From assembly GCA_030490835.1 (NCBI GenBank), contig CM059971.1:38426012-38490011 (forward strand): a stretch of DNA of 64,000 nucleotides, given 5' to 3'. The first letter of the stretch is position 1. Each line of letters opens with the position of its first letter. Below are positions 31,669 through 43,490 of the stretch, in pieces. The position numbers and the translations under genes are program-made. Source of the stretch: Annona cherimola (Eukaryota; Streptophyta; Magnoliopsida; Magnoliales; Annonaceae). Below the pieces are notes generated by a model. That model saw only the letters and a list, made by a program, of their open reading frames with translations, did not search any database and was not told where the DNA came from.

Positions 31669-33303
31669 TGTAAACGAATGACAAATCAAACACAATTTAT
31701 GTTTTGATGATTAATAATTCAATTTGAGAAATGTCAAGGCATTAACATGTGTGTTGAGATGTTTTAAGGATTAGATATTTCAAGATTCAAAGTTTGGTAG
31801 GTCAAGTCACACGCCAAGTCGACTCAGGCGTCAATTAAGGCCAAGTCGATACTGAAGTCGATTCTAGCATCAACTTCAAATGGCCATTTTTCGACAACAG
31901 TGACAATGTGGACACTTGAGCAGAAGAAGTAGCAACTAAAGTCGACCTCGTATGTGATTTGGGTAAAGTCGCAACCCAAGTCAACTCCGTCAACAACTTG
32001 GGATATATTTCAGGGGTTCGAAGCTGAATCTGACAAAGTTAAGTCGTAACCAAAGTTGACTTTGACGTACGACTTAGGTGCAGTCGCACATGAAGTCGAC
32101 TCAGACATGTTACTTGAGTGAAGTTGTAAACCAAGTCGGCCCCAACATTCAACTTGGATACAAGAAGTTCAAATCATGGAATTTCAAACCTAAAGATGAC
32201 AAATTTGACTCAAGAAACATCATTCCAACATTAGTTAAGATCCAAGACAAGATCATTCAAGAATGCTCAAATGAACTTGACCAAGCTCAATATTCAAGAA
32301 GTTCCAAAAGCCCACATACACAAGCGAAGACTTACGAAGATAAATCATGAAGAAACAAGGGCAATTATCCTAATGAATCAAGTTCACACTGTGTCAAGGT
32401 TCTAATAAACCAAGTAGAGTGCGAAGTCGCAACCCAAGTCGACTTCAATTATGACTTGGGCCAAGTCTGAGATCAAGTTGACTTGAAATAGAACCTGATT
32501 GAAGAGCTGAAGATCGAAGTCGCAACTCAAGTCAACTTCAATCTGCGACTTAGGCAAAGTCGCACCCGAGGTCGACTCCGAGTGTGATTTGAGTCACAAC
32601 GGTCGGAAAAATTCAAATGTTGGCGTATTAAATGCGCGCCATCTATCACTAAACGTTCGAAATTATTCCTCTTCTATTTAATACACGTCAAATGGAAGAG
32701 AAAAGGTTAGCTAGCACATTAAGTACGTTACATATTCCAACTTCCTATTATTCAAGTGCTTATTAAGGAGATCTATAAGAAGAACTTCACTCTTTGACTG
32801 AAAGTGCTCAAGTGTTCATCCGTTCGTTCATTCTATAAGTTCTTCTATGAGCTGAAAATCTACTTACACAACTGTAAAGTGTAAATTCCTATTTTTATTC
32901 TTTTTATTTGTGATTCCACTTGGTTTGGTGTTGTAGACCGAGACTAAGTGAAGGTAAAGTGCTGTGTGGTTGGAGTGTGACTCGTCACCTACTTGTTCAA
33001 AATTTATAAGAGCACCCTAGAGCTGTAATCTGGAAGAGAGCAAGAACTCTAACTATATTTCCATTGGCATAGTGAAACCCAAGATGCAAGGGTGTGTTCT
33101 TGGAGGAGTGGAGTAGGGAGGGTTGTCCTGAACCACTATAATCTCTTGTGATTGTCTTGCTTGCTCTACTTATTATCTCATTCTCCACGTTTTTCATTCC
33201 AGGGACTTAGATCACAAAGGGGATTAAAATTAATACTTTGAATTTTTTTAAAATCCAATTCACCCATTGCCTCTTTGGTTTTACCATAAACTTGGAACCA
33301 ATA
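31669..33303 (+). repeat. Left LTR of the copia element
   Basis: It begins TGTAAACGAATGAC and ends GGAACCAATA (the last dinucleotide has changed from CA), directly before a tRNA-Met-type primer site. It is the same family as the solo LTR 59188-60839: both contain TATGTTTTGATGATTAA near the start and many AAGTCGCA/GTCGACT motifs in U3. Length about 1635 bp. Confidence 0.8.
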
Positions 33304-33305
33304 AG

Positions 33306-33317
33306 TGACATCAGAGC
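33306..33317 (+). other. Primer binding site of the copia element
   Basis: TGACATCAGAGC two bases after the LTR resembles TGGTATCAGAGC, the site complementary to the plant initiator tRNA-Met 3' end, with two changes. Confidence 0.75.
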
Positions 33318-33354
33318 AGATTTTTGAGTTTATACCAAAGAGACTTTAGTTAAA

Positions 33355-34262
33355 TGGCATCTCAATCAACTTTTACACCTGCTTTTACTAAGGGCCAATC
33401 ATTCACTAGACTACTTCTATTTGATAGTATAACTTCAGTTATCGAAAGTTGAGAATGAAACAACTAGTCATGACTACAGATATGGACTCTTGGATTGCCA
33501 TCCAAGATGGCGTTATATTATCCAAAGGTGAGAGAGCCTCCGAATGGAATAACGAGGAAGTCAAATTAGTAGAAAGTAATGCCAAGGCAATGAACTTTTT
33601 ATTTTGTGCCTTAACTGCAGCTGAGTATGATAGGGTATCCTTTTGTTTAACTGCAAAAGAGATATGAGATAATACTCTAACCTAATATATGAGGGCACTT
33701 CTCAAGTCCAAGGGTAGAAGGAATATTTTAATTGGAGATTTGGAAAGTTTTAAGATGCTTGACACTGAAAACATATCTAAAATATTTGCAAGATTTTCTA
33801 AGATTACTAAAGCATTAAAAATTCTTAGCAAAGTAATTTTTGAATCGTGAAGATCTGAAGAGCCCTACCCGAGTCATGGATTCCAAAGATCACAACCATT
33901 GATGAGACAAATGATCTAAACACTTTGAAGCTAGAAGACCTTATCAGCTCACTCATGTCTCATGAGCTGATAAAGAAGAGGATTGAGGAACACCATAAAG
34001 GAAAAAAGCTATCGCTTTAAAAGAAACATAAAGCTTGGACGAGTCCATGTCCTATTCCCAAAACAATGATGAGAAAATTGCACTACTCACAAGAAAATTC
34101 AAAAAATTTGTGAGGAAAGGGAAGAACTTTGGCTCTAAAGAATTCAAGGAGAGAAGTAGAGGGGAAAAGAAGAAAGAAATGACCAAATGCTACAGATGTG
34201 GTGGAGTGGGACACATGCAAGCACAATGTCCTATATTGGAAGAAAACAAATTAAAAGAATGA
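33355..34262 (+). pseudogene. copia gag, broken
   Basis: The frame opens at 33355 (MASQSTFTPAF), breaks early, then reads RMKQLVMTTDMDSWIAIQDG, LVESNAKAMNFLFCALTAAEY and AKEI in the order of UBN2-type copia gag. A later piece has a zinc knuckle KCYRCGGVGHMQAQC (C-x2-C-x4-H-x4-C, about 34189-34233). Gag packages the element RNA. At least four stops or shifts make this copy non-functional. Confidence 0.8.
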
Positions 34263-35111
34263 CAAGAGAAGAAAGATAGAAGCAACCTTAAAAGATTTCC
34301 AAAGAGGAATGTATGTAAATGAGGATATCTCCACAACAAGCAACTCGTCAAATGAGGACCATGAAGCTGCCAATTGTGCTTGGATGTGTTGTATGACAAG
34401 AGTTGAGGAAGAAAACATCTTGAACTGCCTCACTGCAACTGAAGTAATAGAAGAATTAACCACATCAACCGATTGTACAAGTAGTAAAGAGGTAACATAT
34501 AAACTCGACCATTCTAATTCTAAGTATATCTATTCTTTTACTCGTGATTGTCTTAAATGTGCTTAGTTAGATAAATTGCAGCAAGACTATGATTCATTGC
34601 ACGATGAAATCAAGAAATTGAGCAGCAAATATACATTAAAAAATGATAATGTGACTCAATTATTATTGTAAATGAAAAACTAGCTGAAAGGGTTAAGTGC
34701 CTAAGAGATTAAAACAATTCCTTGACAGATGAAGTTGAAAGGCTAAAGAAAGAAAATGAAACATTGAATGAATCATTAGCTAAATTCTCTAACTCGGGGG
34801 AAAATGTCAAAATATTTTTAAACATGATCATCCAAAGTAATAAAAGAGGACTTGGGTATTCCACATTTGAACAAGTGAAAGAGATAAGTCGAATGCTCCA
34901 AAATGGGTGAAACTACAAGCCAAGGCAACTGTTTTTCTGCATAAACTAAAACTGAACAATGTTGCTTGGATTAGAAAGCCAACTTGGAAACCACATTGTG
35001 CATGGAGCCCTACTCCAAGACTCCCAAGGGCATGCGAATTTTGCAACAAGTTTGGTCATAAAATTTATCAATTCAAAATTTAAAAATTATACAACCAATG
35101 TGCTAAATTAG

Positions 35112-35516
35112 TTGAGGAGTGATCCTGTTAGCTCGGACTAAGTAAATGCCCTACTTAGCCCACCTTAAAAAACATATTTACAACAACTTTTTTTTTTACT
35201 TTTTTCTTCGTGCACTTGTTTATCTAAGTGTATTTAACCTATAGACCAAGTTTTACCATTTTTGAATATGTTTATCTATTTTTTTGATATTTTTAAACAT
35301 TTATGTGTATATATATATATTTAAAATACCCTTATTTTTAAAAATCTAAAAAAATATATACACATATCCAAAAATGGTAAAACTTGATTTATATATTAAA
35401 TACACTTAGATAAACAAGTATATAAAGAAAAAAGTAAAAAAAGTTATTTAAAATAGGATTTTCGAGGTAGGCTAAGTGAGACATTTACTTAGCCCAGGCT
35501 AACAGGATCACTTCTC
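35112..35516. mobile_element. MITE in copia gag-protease region (foldback core, 7-bp target duplication)
   Basis: The ends GAGGAGTGATCCTGTTAGC and GCTAACAGGATCACTTCTC are inverted repeats. AAATTAG occurs before (35105-35111) and after (35517-35523). Removing the element and one AAATTAG restores the copia frame (CAKL-GWVPK). The AT-rich core shares TAAGTGTATTTAAC and ACCATTTTTGAA with the foldback family at 5395 and 25676. Confidence 0.8.
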
Positions 35517-35682
35517 AAATTAGGTTGGGTACCAAAGAGTATTGAATTTGTGCCTTCCAAAATAGAGCAATGTAAACTCCAATGATTTACTAACCCAAAT
35601 GGACCCATAGAATGGGCACGAAAAAGATGAGCTTTATGTGAATATTCTTGTAGGTTTATCTTAGAGTAAAAGCCAACAACAC

Positions 35683-36010
35683 ATGGTTCGTGATAGTGGC
35701 TGCTCAAGACACATGACTGGAGATAAAACTTCATTTTATGATCTCAAACCATATAATGGAGGCACTATTGCATTCGAGAACAATGAAAAAGGTAAAATTA
35801 GTGATAAGGGAAACATTTATGGTATTTCAAATTTGTGTATAGAGGATGTGTTGTTTGTTGAAAGATTGAAACACAACTTAATGAGTATTAGTTAATTGTG
35901 TGACAAAGGTTACAAAGTCATGTTTGAATCATCTATATGCAATGTTTTTGATAAAAATCACATTATATTTAGTAGAAAAAGACATGAAAATATATATTTG
36001 ATTTTCCTTG
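35683..36010 (+). pseudogene. copia protease and pre-integrase region
   Basis: VRDSGCSRHMTGDKTSFYDL carries the aspartic protease DSG motif of copia elements (D-S-G-C-S-x-H-M-T-G). The sequence continues in frame through NLCIEDVLFVERLKHNLMSIS to a stop, then reads on as the GAG_pre-integrase segment. Confidence 0.82.
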
Positions 36011-36099
36011 ATGAATTGGACGAAAAATATCTTATGGTTAGATAATAATCGATGGGTACGACATAAAAGACTTGGATATATAAAGATGTCAAACATTAA

Positions 36100-36752
36100 G
36101 ACCATATGAAAAAGTAGTTTAGTAGAAGTGTTACCAAAAATCAAATATGATAAAGATAAAATTTGCAAGGCATGTCAAGTGTCCAAACAGTCTGAGAGGT
36201 CATTCTCACCTAAAAAATGAAGTTTCAACTTCAAGGCCACTTGAATTACTATACATGGATCTTTATAGGCCATCCCGCATTTTAAGCCTTGGAGGAAAGA
36301 AATATGTTTTCATTATAGTAGATGATTTTTCAAGATTCACTTGGACAATGTTATTAGCCTTCTCAATGTTTGTTAGTTTTTAAAAATTGGTGCAAAATGA
36401 AAAAATAAAATCCAACCATATTAATTAGAAGTGACTATGACGGTGAATTTGAAAATAAATGCTTTATAGAATTTTGCAATGAAAAAGGAATTCACCATAT
36501 ATCCTTTGCTCCTAAAACCCCTCAACAAAATGGGTAGTCAAAAGGAAAAATAAAACAATATAAGAGATGACTAGGACCACGCTAAATGAAAGTAAATTAT
36601 TCAAGAAATTTTGAAGCTATAAGTATAGCTTATCATGTATTAAATCGAGTTACCATTAAAGCAATCTTAAAAATGATCTTGTATGAGCTATGAAAAGGTA
36701 GAAAATCAAATATTTTATATTTTTATACTTTTGGTTACACTTGCTATGTATT
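36100..36752 (+). pseudogene. copia integrase, first part
   Basis: The zinc-binding region (ICKACQVSKQSERSF) and the core start are visible: LELLYMDLYRPSRILSLGGK and FIIVDDFSRFTW, including the first catalytic aspartate. Later parts (DYDGEFENKCFIEFCNEKGI) carry the second aspartate and glutamate region in shifted frames. The frame is cut at GCTATGTATT by the giant gypsy insertion. Confidence 0.82.
36748..36752. repeat. Target site duplication GTATT (left) of the giant element
   Basis: GTATT precedes TGACGGGG here and follows AGAACA at 63509-63513. It lies in the copia integrase frame, which becomes continuous when one copy is removed together with the element. Confidence 0.88.
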
Positions 36753-36837
36753 TGACGGGGCACAATACGAATCGTGGGCCCACTACAAGATCACGAGATT
36801 ATAAATGGATGATAAAAAAAAATCACACTCAAATCTG

Positions 36838-38605
36838 ATGCACCGCAGCAAAGAGCGATCGAGGTGATTCTGAGAGGTGGGGAAGAAGCGTATATTCGTA
36901 CCAGCCCGACGGCGAGCGTGGGTTCAGACGATCAGCTGATGGCGGACCAGGCGGCGAAAAAGAAAGAATATCCAATCGACCTCTCATTGCCGGACATCAA
37001 GAGTAGCATCTATGGCACTGACGAATTCAGGATGTACATCTTCAAATTGAAGCCTTACTCGAGGGCCTACTCCCATGACTGGACGGAGTGCTCGTTCGTT
37101 CACCCCGACAAGAATGCCTGGCGGCGCAATCCATGCAAGTACCACTACAGCTGCGTGCCCTGCCAAGAATTCAGGAAAGGATCGTGCTGGCAGGGTGACA
37201 ACTGCGAATATGCACATGGGGTATTCGAGTGTTGGCTCCATCTAGCCCAGTACCGCACCCACCTTTGCAAAGATGAGACCAATTGCACCTGAAGGGTGTG
37301 CTTCTTAGCCCACAAGAAGGAAGAACTTCGCCCCCTGTACGCATCAACGGGCTTGGCGGTGCCTTCTCCCCAGTCAAGCGGGGCCGACGACTCTCCCTTG
37401 GACGTGGCCTCCATGAGCCCCCTTTCTCTTGGCGGCTCTCAGAATATGCTAATGATGTCCAACTCCACTTCGCCCATGTCTCCCTCATCATTACCTTCTG
37501 CAGCCGCGATGGGAGTGGCAGCCCCAGCTCCCTCCTGCCGGCTGAAGGCGACTTTTAGTGCTAGAGATTTGGAGCTAGACATGGATTTGCTTAGGGTAGA
37601 TAGCCAGCAGTAGCAGCACAATAATTGATGGGTGAGATCTCTAATCTCTCTGGCTAATAGAGTGCCTTGACCACTGCAGCCGCGCTCGCGGCTTTGTCCA
37701 GCAGAAAATTCAACCACATCAATGTCGTGGTGCCCACCAGCCTGGACGAGATTTTAGGGTCGGTGGACTCTTCGTCTCTCTCTCAATTGCAAGGACTTCA
37801 ACTGAAGGTCGCAGCAGCTATGGCCGCTGTCTCAACAACTCAGTACCAATCGGGAGCTTCCTTAGCTTCGTTGTACCAGACCCGGCAGAACATGAGCCAG
37901 CAGATGCAATCTGGCTTCAGCAGTAGCATGGCGACCTCTTCTCTGTCGAGGGTGGCATCGTCGTCGTCATCGTTTGGGCTCGATCCTTCGTTCGTGGTGG
38001 CTGTCGTTGTCATGAACTCGAGGGCCGCAGCGTTTGCAAAGCGAAGCCAGAGCTTCTCTGAGTGGGCAGCGGCGAGCTGTCATCCAGGCCTAACAGCCAT
38101 GTCGACCACATCCTCTGCTGCATCGCCAATTCTATCGGATTGGGTCTCACCCAATGGAAAGCTGAACTGGGGGATCCAAGGGGAAGAGTTGAACAAGTTG
38201 ACGAAGTCGGCGTCTTTTGGAATCCGCAGCGGCGGTGCTCCAACCACCACGAATGATTCCAGCTGTAGTTTCCTAACTCTTGGGATTCTGCCACCACCCA
38301 AACACCAAAGTTCGGCTTGTGGGAAATACGAAGATGAAATGCTGCACCAGCTCTGTGATTTAGTTAAGACAAAAGCTAACTTGAATAGCAGTGCCGAACT
38401 GGAACCTCTTTTTGAATTCCAATCACTAGTGTCAAATCAAAATATTGAAATCCCGAATGTAATTTCAAAAGTTGATCATGGTCCAACGACTATCTCTGTA
38501 CTTGGTTCTGAGGCAAGTGGACTACATTGGCAAGGAAGAGAAGTCAAAAAGCTTGAAGGGATACCAGTTGTCTGGTACAACCTCGAGTTAACACGCAAAA
38601 GATAA
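36838..38605 (+). pseudogene. Captured RR-TZF CCCH zinc-finger gene fragment, left LTR copy
   Basis: The encoded sequence matches plant arginine-rich tandem CCCH proteins (C3H66/C3H30-like) from just after the ankyrin region: [40 protein letters not shown], then finger 1 C-x7-C-x5-C-x3-H (CQEFRKGSCWQGDNCEYAH). Finger 2 C-x5-C-x4-C-x3-H is broken by TGA at 37290-37292. The C-terminal family motifs SPNGKLNWGIQGEELNKL and SASFGIR are present (about 38150-38230), then an unfamiliar tail to 38605. A 2-base insertion near 37613 shifts the frame; the last 312 codons (37667-38605) are open. Family proteins act in RNA turnover in cytoplasmic granules. No ankyrin repeats are present. Confidence 0.85.
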
Positions 38606-39017
38606 GCTACGTGACATGTATCCTGCCATCCATTTTCATGTGCAACATGGCAGCAAATGCACCGCTGAACCATGCTGTTGGCTGTACTATTTTTCGTGGC
38701 ACACGTGGCAAGACCTGCTGGAATGATATTTCGCTAGTCGTGGAATAGATGTTGCACGGAAGCCATTTCTTGATGCCCAAGTACAATACTACCGTGGAAG
38801 TATTGCATATAGGCTGCGAAGCCACGAAATTAAACCCTCTTAAGCTCGTTTCAAAATTTTACGCGGAACTAATATTCTGCGAGAATGGTCTCATACTAGC
38901 CTATTTGCACCCGTAGAATAGAATTTCGCATGAAGAAAACTTCTCAAAACCAAATGTGTCCGCGGAGCCTAGGCAAACAGTACCTATGGAACTGCCATCC
39001 CGGGGTCATTTGAACTC

Positions 39018-39026
39018 TATAAATAG
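39018..39026 (+). promoter_or_regulatory. TATA box of the left LTR
   Basis: TATAAATAG follows the captured gene and U3 sequence and precedes the TTATAAAGGAGGAAAA region, a plausible transcription start near 39045-39055. It is absent from the right LTR because of the deletion there. Confidence 0.6.
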
Positions 39027-40674
39027 CGACCTTGACTCCCATTATAAAGGAGGAAAAAAAAAAGACAATCTCGAGACAAGCACTCCACCTCTTCCTCCTA
39101 ACAGAGAATGTGAGTTCTCAGTTTTTTTAACCTTCTTTGAGCATTATTCTCTAAAAATATATATTATCTTAAAGGCCTTCAAAAAAAATATATATTATTT
39201 TCTAAAATATATATATCTTAAAGGCCTTCAAAATATGTGTTATTTTTTTTTAAAAATACATATATATACTTCCCCCCAAGAAGATACTCCCCAGGTGGTG
39301 GGTTGAATTGATACACGGGGCAAAGTATTTTCCCTCCTATTAAAAAAATACTTTTGTTTTCACTCAACCCGAACCTTGATGTTCAAATAAAGCCACTACG
39401 TTAACTTCCTGCGCTGCCAGAATGGAGTCGTCAAACCCCATTGGTTTTCATGATTTGAGTAATCAAATCCTGATGAATCTAAATAGATCCTATTATTGCT
39501 ATAGTAAGAGAGTTTTTGAAATAGATCTACTACTGACACTTTACCCTCTCTTGAGGAATATGTGTGACCCGTTAGGCTTGCTAAATGATAGCGACCTATG
39601 GACATGCAAATTCAAAAAGAGGGAGAAGTTGTTTTGTATGAGAAAACTATGAAAACTCTCTTCTTTACTTAAGATTGGGAATTTATAGATCCATTGCGAT
39701 TTATACGCATGTAAATTCTACACAGTTCAAATATGAAAATCAAAGCGGGTAATTTTTATTCGCATCTCTCCATTGGGCCTAATACCCCACATTTGGGCCC
39801 ATAACCTCACTTGGGCCAAGTTTTACTTCTCATAAACTTGTTTGGGCCCATAACTCCTAAAATAGGCCCTAGTTGGGCCCAAAATCATTCAGCAGGCCTG
39901 GTTGAGCCCAGAACTCTTCAGCAAGTCCAGTCGGGCCCCAAAACCTTCAATAGCCTTCGCAATAAACCTATTTGGACCAAAACCCTCCAATGAGCCCACT
40001 CGGGCCCAAATTGGGCGAGTCAAGCCCAGTTAGGCCCAAACCTTTCTAGTTGGTCAAAGTGAACCCAAACATATTTCAAAGTTCGGCTAAATCCAATTCT
40101 TGGTAAAACCACCTAATTTTCAATCCAGAGACCAAATGCGGGACACGCTGGCTTACTAAGCTAAAAGCGGGAGACGCTAGTCTGTTGCATAAATCCAGAA
40201 GCTGAGAGCGCACTTAGCTTGTTGTGTAGGGTCATTAGTGTAGCCGACGGGCCCCTCACTAGTCCCAGATCGAGTCATCGCTGGTCGACGGGTTAAGCGT
40301 AAACTCACATTTAAGTCATGGTGCGTGGCGTCATATGCCACCCATTTTTGAGTCACGGCGTGAGGCAAAGTGTACTCACTTATCTTTGTATTTTCGTGAG
40401 ACACAATTTTTCGTGCATTTGTAAAGCCGTAGAAAGATCTTCTAGGCATTTCATCATCATTTCAATAAAATAATTATTTTTTATGGACTATTGTATTCAA
40501 CTTTTTCAATCAAGGATTTCTCATCAGAGATGTAAAATCAGAGTGTGGAACACAATGCAAAATATTTCTGCTATATACTTTTCGGACTCGATTAAAAAAT
40601 TAAATGCTTTAAAATTTTACTAGGGAATTAATTAGGCATTGATTTTCAATCAAAAATTTCAAGGCCGAAACGAA

Positions 40675-40694
40675 TGGTGAACCCGACGTGAAAC
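40675..40694 (+). other. Primer binding site of the giant element
   Basis: TGGTGAACCCGACGTGAAAC begins one base after the LTR end and starts with TGG, as expected for pairing to a tRNA 3' CCA. It is not the initiator-Met type. The tRNA could not be identified by eye. Confidence 0.6.
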
Positions 40695-40790
40695 ATTCTC
40701 CCTTCATCTTTAAGAGCTGAAAACCATAGTCTTTATATGTTTATTTAATCCCTTACTATTGACACTCTTGAGTGCTCTTTTGCAGATCTC

Positions 40791-42300
40791 ATGGCGTATT
40801 CAATGGCTTTCGGATTCTTGCCAAATGGTAGTTTTGTTATTACTGAACCAAAGGACATGGATGCGACTATCCCGCATCACTTTATTTGCGTATCAGAGGA
40901 ACCAGAGCATTGTGTCTATCAACATATCAATTACTCTCTAACAGCAATTCTATGGAAGAAAGATCGATCTGCACCACCTAAGGAGCCTCTTGATGTCTGA
41001 GGTCCTCGTATTGCTGTTGATGCAACCAAGCCTATTGTCACCTCTTGGGCTACCCCTGTTCGGCCAGCACAATCTTCACTTGTGCTAACCTGTATGGACC
41101 CAGCTGCTCTTCGATCATACTATGCCAAAAAATCCGCCCATCGGTTTGCTGCACCAGCTCAGCCAACAATGCAATGGCCTGCGGGTGAACCCAGTTTGCA
41201 ACCCAATTCTACAAGAGAGTTTGCAAGTCAATCTGCTGCAACTCGGTTGACACCAACTCATCAGCCTAAGGATGGCTTGCCGGTCACTCCTAGCTCAAAG
41301 GGGAACAAAGCTATACCAAGTCTTGACCAGTGTATTATTACTCGCCAGTTTGGCCGATCCGTCTCAAGGATTGTCAACTTAGCTTCCCGACCTGACCAAG
41401 ATGTCATTTGAGAGTGGAAAAAATCAGGAAAACTTGATAAGGCTTCTCGGCCTGTTGATCCACAGCTGATCAAAGGGATGGCCGAATCAAGCCACAAGGA
41501 CCTATTATTGTCCAATCTAATTTGAATACCTTACGATTTGTCATCCCCGATCCGATGTATCCACCTCATCAGTCAATTGCTGCTCCATCTAGTTCAAGAG
41601 CCAGAGTTAAGTCTCCATATCATCATATCGCTGCCAATGCTGTGGAAGTCTCTTCTTCTACTTCGAGAAAACAGAAGAAGAAAGCACAGTAGAAAAAGCA
41701 GTCCGGAAAAACCACTTCTCGCCTAAACTTGAAAGCTTCACCGCCATTGCCAATAGGGCCAAGATTCAAGCTGCCCTTATGCTCCCATCAAAGGGGTAGG
41801 TTGCAAAAGAAGTAAACAAAAAGAATTCCTAGGCTGAAGGCATCTCAAAGGCTAAAGCTCTTTAATAAATGGTAATACGCTCCCAAGCACCACATAACGT
41901 ACCCACGATCGGCGCTCAGTTTGATCCCAAACTTCAAGCATGCAAACCAATTTGCGTTGCTAATCAGACTAAGGGAAGATATGACTTATGCACCTGTCAG
42001 GACCCCGTTCCAAGCAGAAGATCGAAAGCCGCATCCTAAGAGAGAGGCTAAAAGGAGAAGATGTTTCCTGCGAATGGCTGAAGTCAACATGGTGGATCTC
42101 ACTCAGCCAAGTACTTCAAAAGTCTCTGAGATGTTAACTCGATCAAGGGCAGCCGCAATGCCCATCATGCCATCTTTTTGTAGTCTTTCTCATCCCAAAG
42201 GTATCCTCTCTCCCGAGAGGTCAGTTTGAAGCATCTTACATGGTAGGTGAAGAAGAAGAGGTCCTTACACCTAAGTCCCAGCTCATTCATGATCTCCAGG
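40791..42300 (+). pseudogene. Leader ORF and N-terminal gag region of the giant element
   Basis: The first frame opens at ATG 40791 (MAYSMAFGFLPNGSFV) about 100 bases after the primer site. It continues through shifted pieces rich in Pro, Ser and Gln (41082-41411) and MIPNFKHANQFALLIRLRED (41921-42229). I do not recognise a domain. The position matches the gag leader of Tat elements. Several stops. Confidence 0.5.
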
Positions 42301-42319
42301 AGGAGATTAAGCGTATGAA

Positions 42320-43250
42320 ATGGGCGATGGAAACTCAAGGCGACAAGTTCCCATCAGCCACCATCCTAGGGATTTGAAGCCGCCAAAGATCCAATTTGAT
42401 GGGACTGGGAGTGTATTAAAGCATCTAGCATCATTCCACTATGCTATGGGAAATTGGGCGCACCATTCAAACTTTTGCCTTCGGATGTTCCCTAATACCC
42501 TCTCCGGTGATGCTTCTAGTGGTACGTATCTCTCTCGACCGGCTCGGTACGAACATGGGAAGAAATGAAAAAAATGTTCACTTCCCGATTCGTCGATACT
42601 ACATGGGAAGTACAGTTATTAGAATTGTCAACCTTGTCCCAAAGAAAGGATGAGCCAATCGAAGATTATATCACCAAATGGCAAAGGGTTGCTAACCGGT
42701 GTCAAGCACCCCTCTCTCAAGCAATGAAGATCAATCTTTGTCGAAATGACATTAAGACAGAGATTTCCCTATTAATGAATAAATAACTAAGTACATTCCA
42801 GGCCTTAGCCGTAGAGGCTTGTCGAAAAGAGTATCTATTATCTCAACAAAAAGCCTGAAAGAAAGAATAATCCACGACTACAACATTTAAGAAGAAGAAA
42901 ACTAGGGAGACTTCCACAAACACTACAGAAGTCAAGAAGCAGTCGGATAAAGCAAAGATGCCAGCGAAAGAGAAGCCTACAAAGCCTTTCCGAAGAGAGG
43001 AGATCCAATATGCCTTTGGAGAAGATGATGTGGAGATACTATTCTAGCATCTCATGTCAACTAGGCTATTTGAACTACCCACTCCAAAAGGCCAGAAGAA
43101 GTTGGGCGTACCGCTTATCAGCGGTACTGCAGCTACCATAAATATGTTGGTCACGCAACCAAGAAATGTTGGGACCTCCAGACAATATTACAAGATTATA
43201 TCGAGAAAGGGATTATCAAACTTAGTCCCCCAGCGTAGGCTTCATCAAAT
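42320..43250 (+). pseudogene. gag of the giant element, broken
   Basis: Pieces in successive frames match the retrotransposon gag domain: PPKIQFDGTGSVLKHLASF, then WEEMKKMFTSRF, the motif DEPIEDYITKWQRVANRC, and a cysteine-histidine segment reading CSYHKYVGHATKKCWDLQ near 43130-43180. Gag forms the particle that packages RNA. Frames break at 42568, 42786 and later. Confidence 0.7.
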
Positions 43251-43490
43251 GTTGTGATAGTTGAGATGATTGAAAAAGATGATTGGAAGACAATTCAAAA
43301 ACCACCAAATCTTAGGCAAACAAAAAGATGCCTTAAAAATCTATATAGAGAAGGCAAAAGAACCAGGGATAAGGCCATTTTCCCTTTCTTCTCAAGGTAT
43401 TCGAGGCAATCTTCACGAGTGCAACCGTTCTTGATTATGGACTTCCTTTAGCCTGAGTTATTGCTTCCATTCCATCAACGACTTGCTGGT

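Larger units (their letters stand above)
31669..36752 (+). mobile_element. Ty1/copia retrotransposon, 5' part (continues at 63509)
   Basis: An LTR at 31669-33303 is followed by a primer site, gag with a zinc knuckle, a protease motif (DSGCSRHMTGD) and integrase pieces, all with several stops. The integrase breaks at 36747-36752 where the giant gypsy element begins and resumes at 63509-63608. The reading CYV / LNNEKVNLEKLDAKSE is continuous across the gap. The RT, RNase H and right LTR are not in the window. A MITE is inserted at 35112-35516. Confidence 0.85.
36753..40673 (+). repeat. Left LTR of the giant gypsy element
   Basis: About 3.9 kb, homologous to 57938-63508. U3 contains the CCCH-derived frame. 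It is followed by a TATA box at 39018-39026, a TCTTAAAGGCCTTCAA repeat region (two units) and a long R-U5 with GGGCCCA-rich sequence (39770-40060). It ends GGCCGAAACGA one base before the primer site. Confidence 0.88.

Noticed and set aside
36864..38605. Intact host CCCH zinc-finger gene
   Set aside because: Stops and a frameshift are present, the ankyrin part is absent, and the same segment is in both LTRs of one retroelement.
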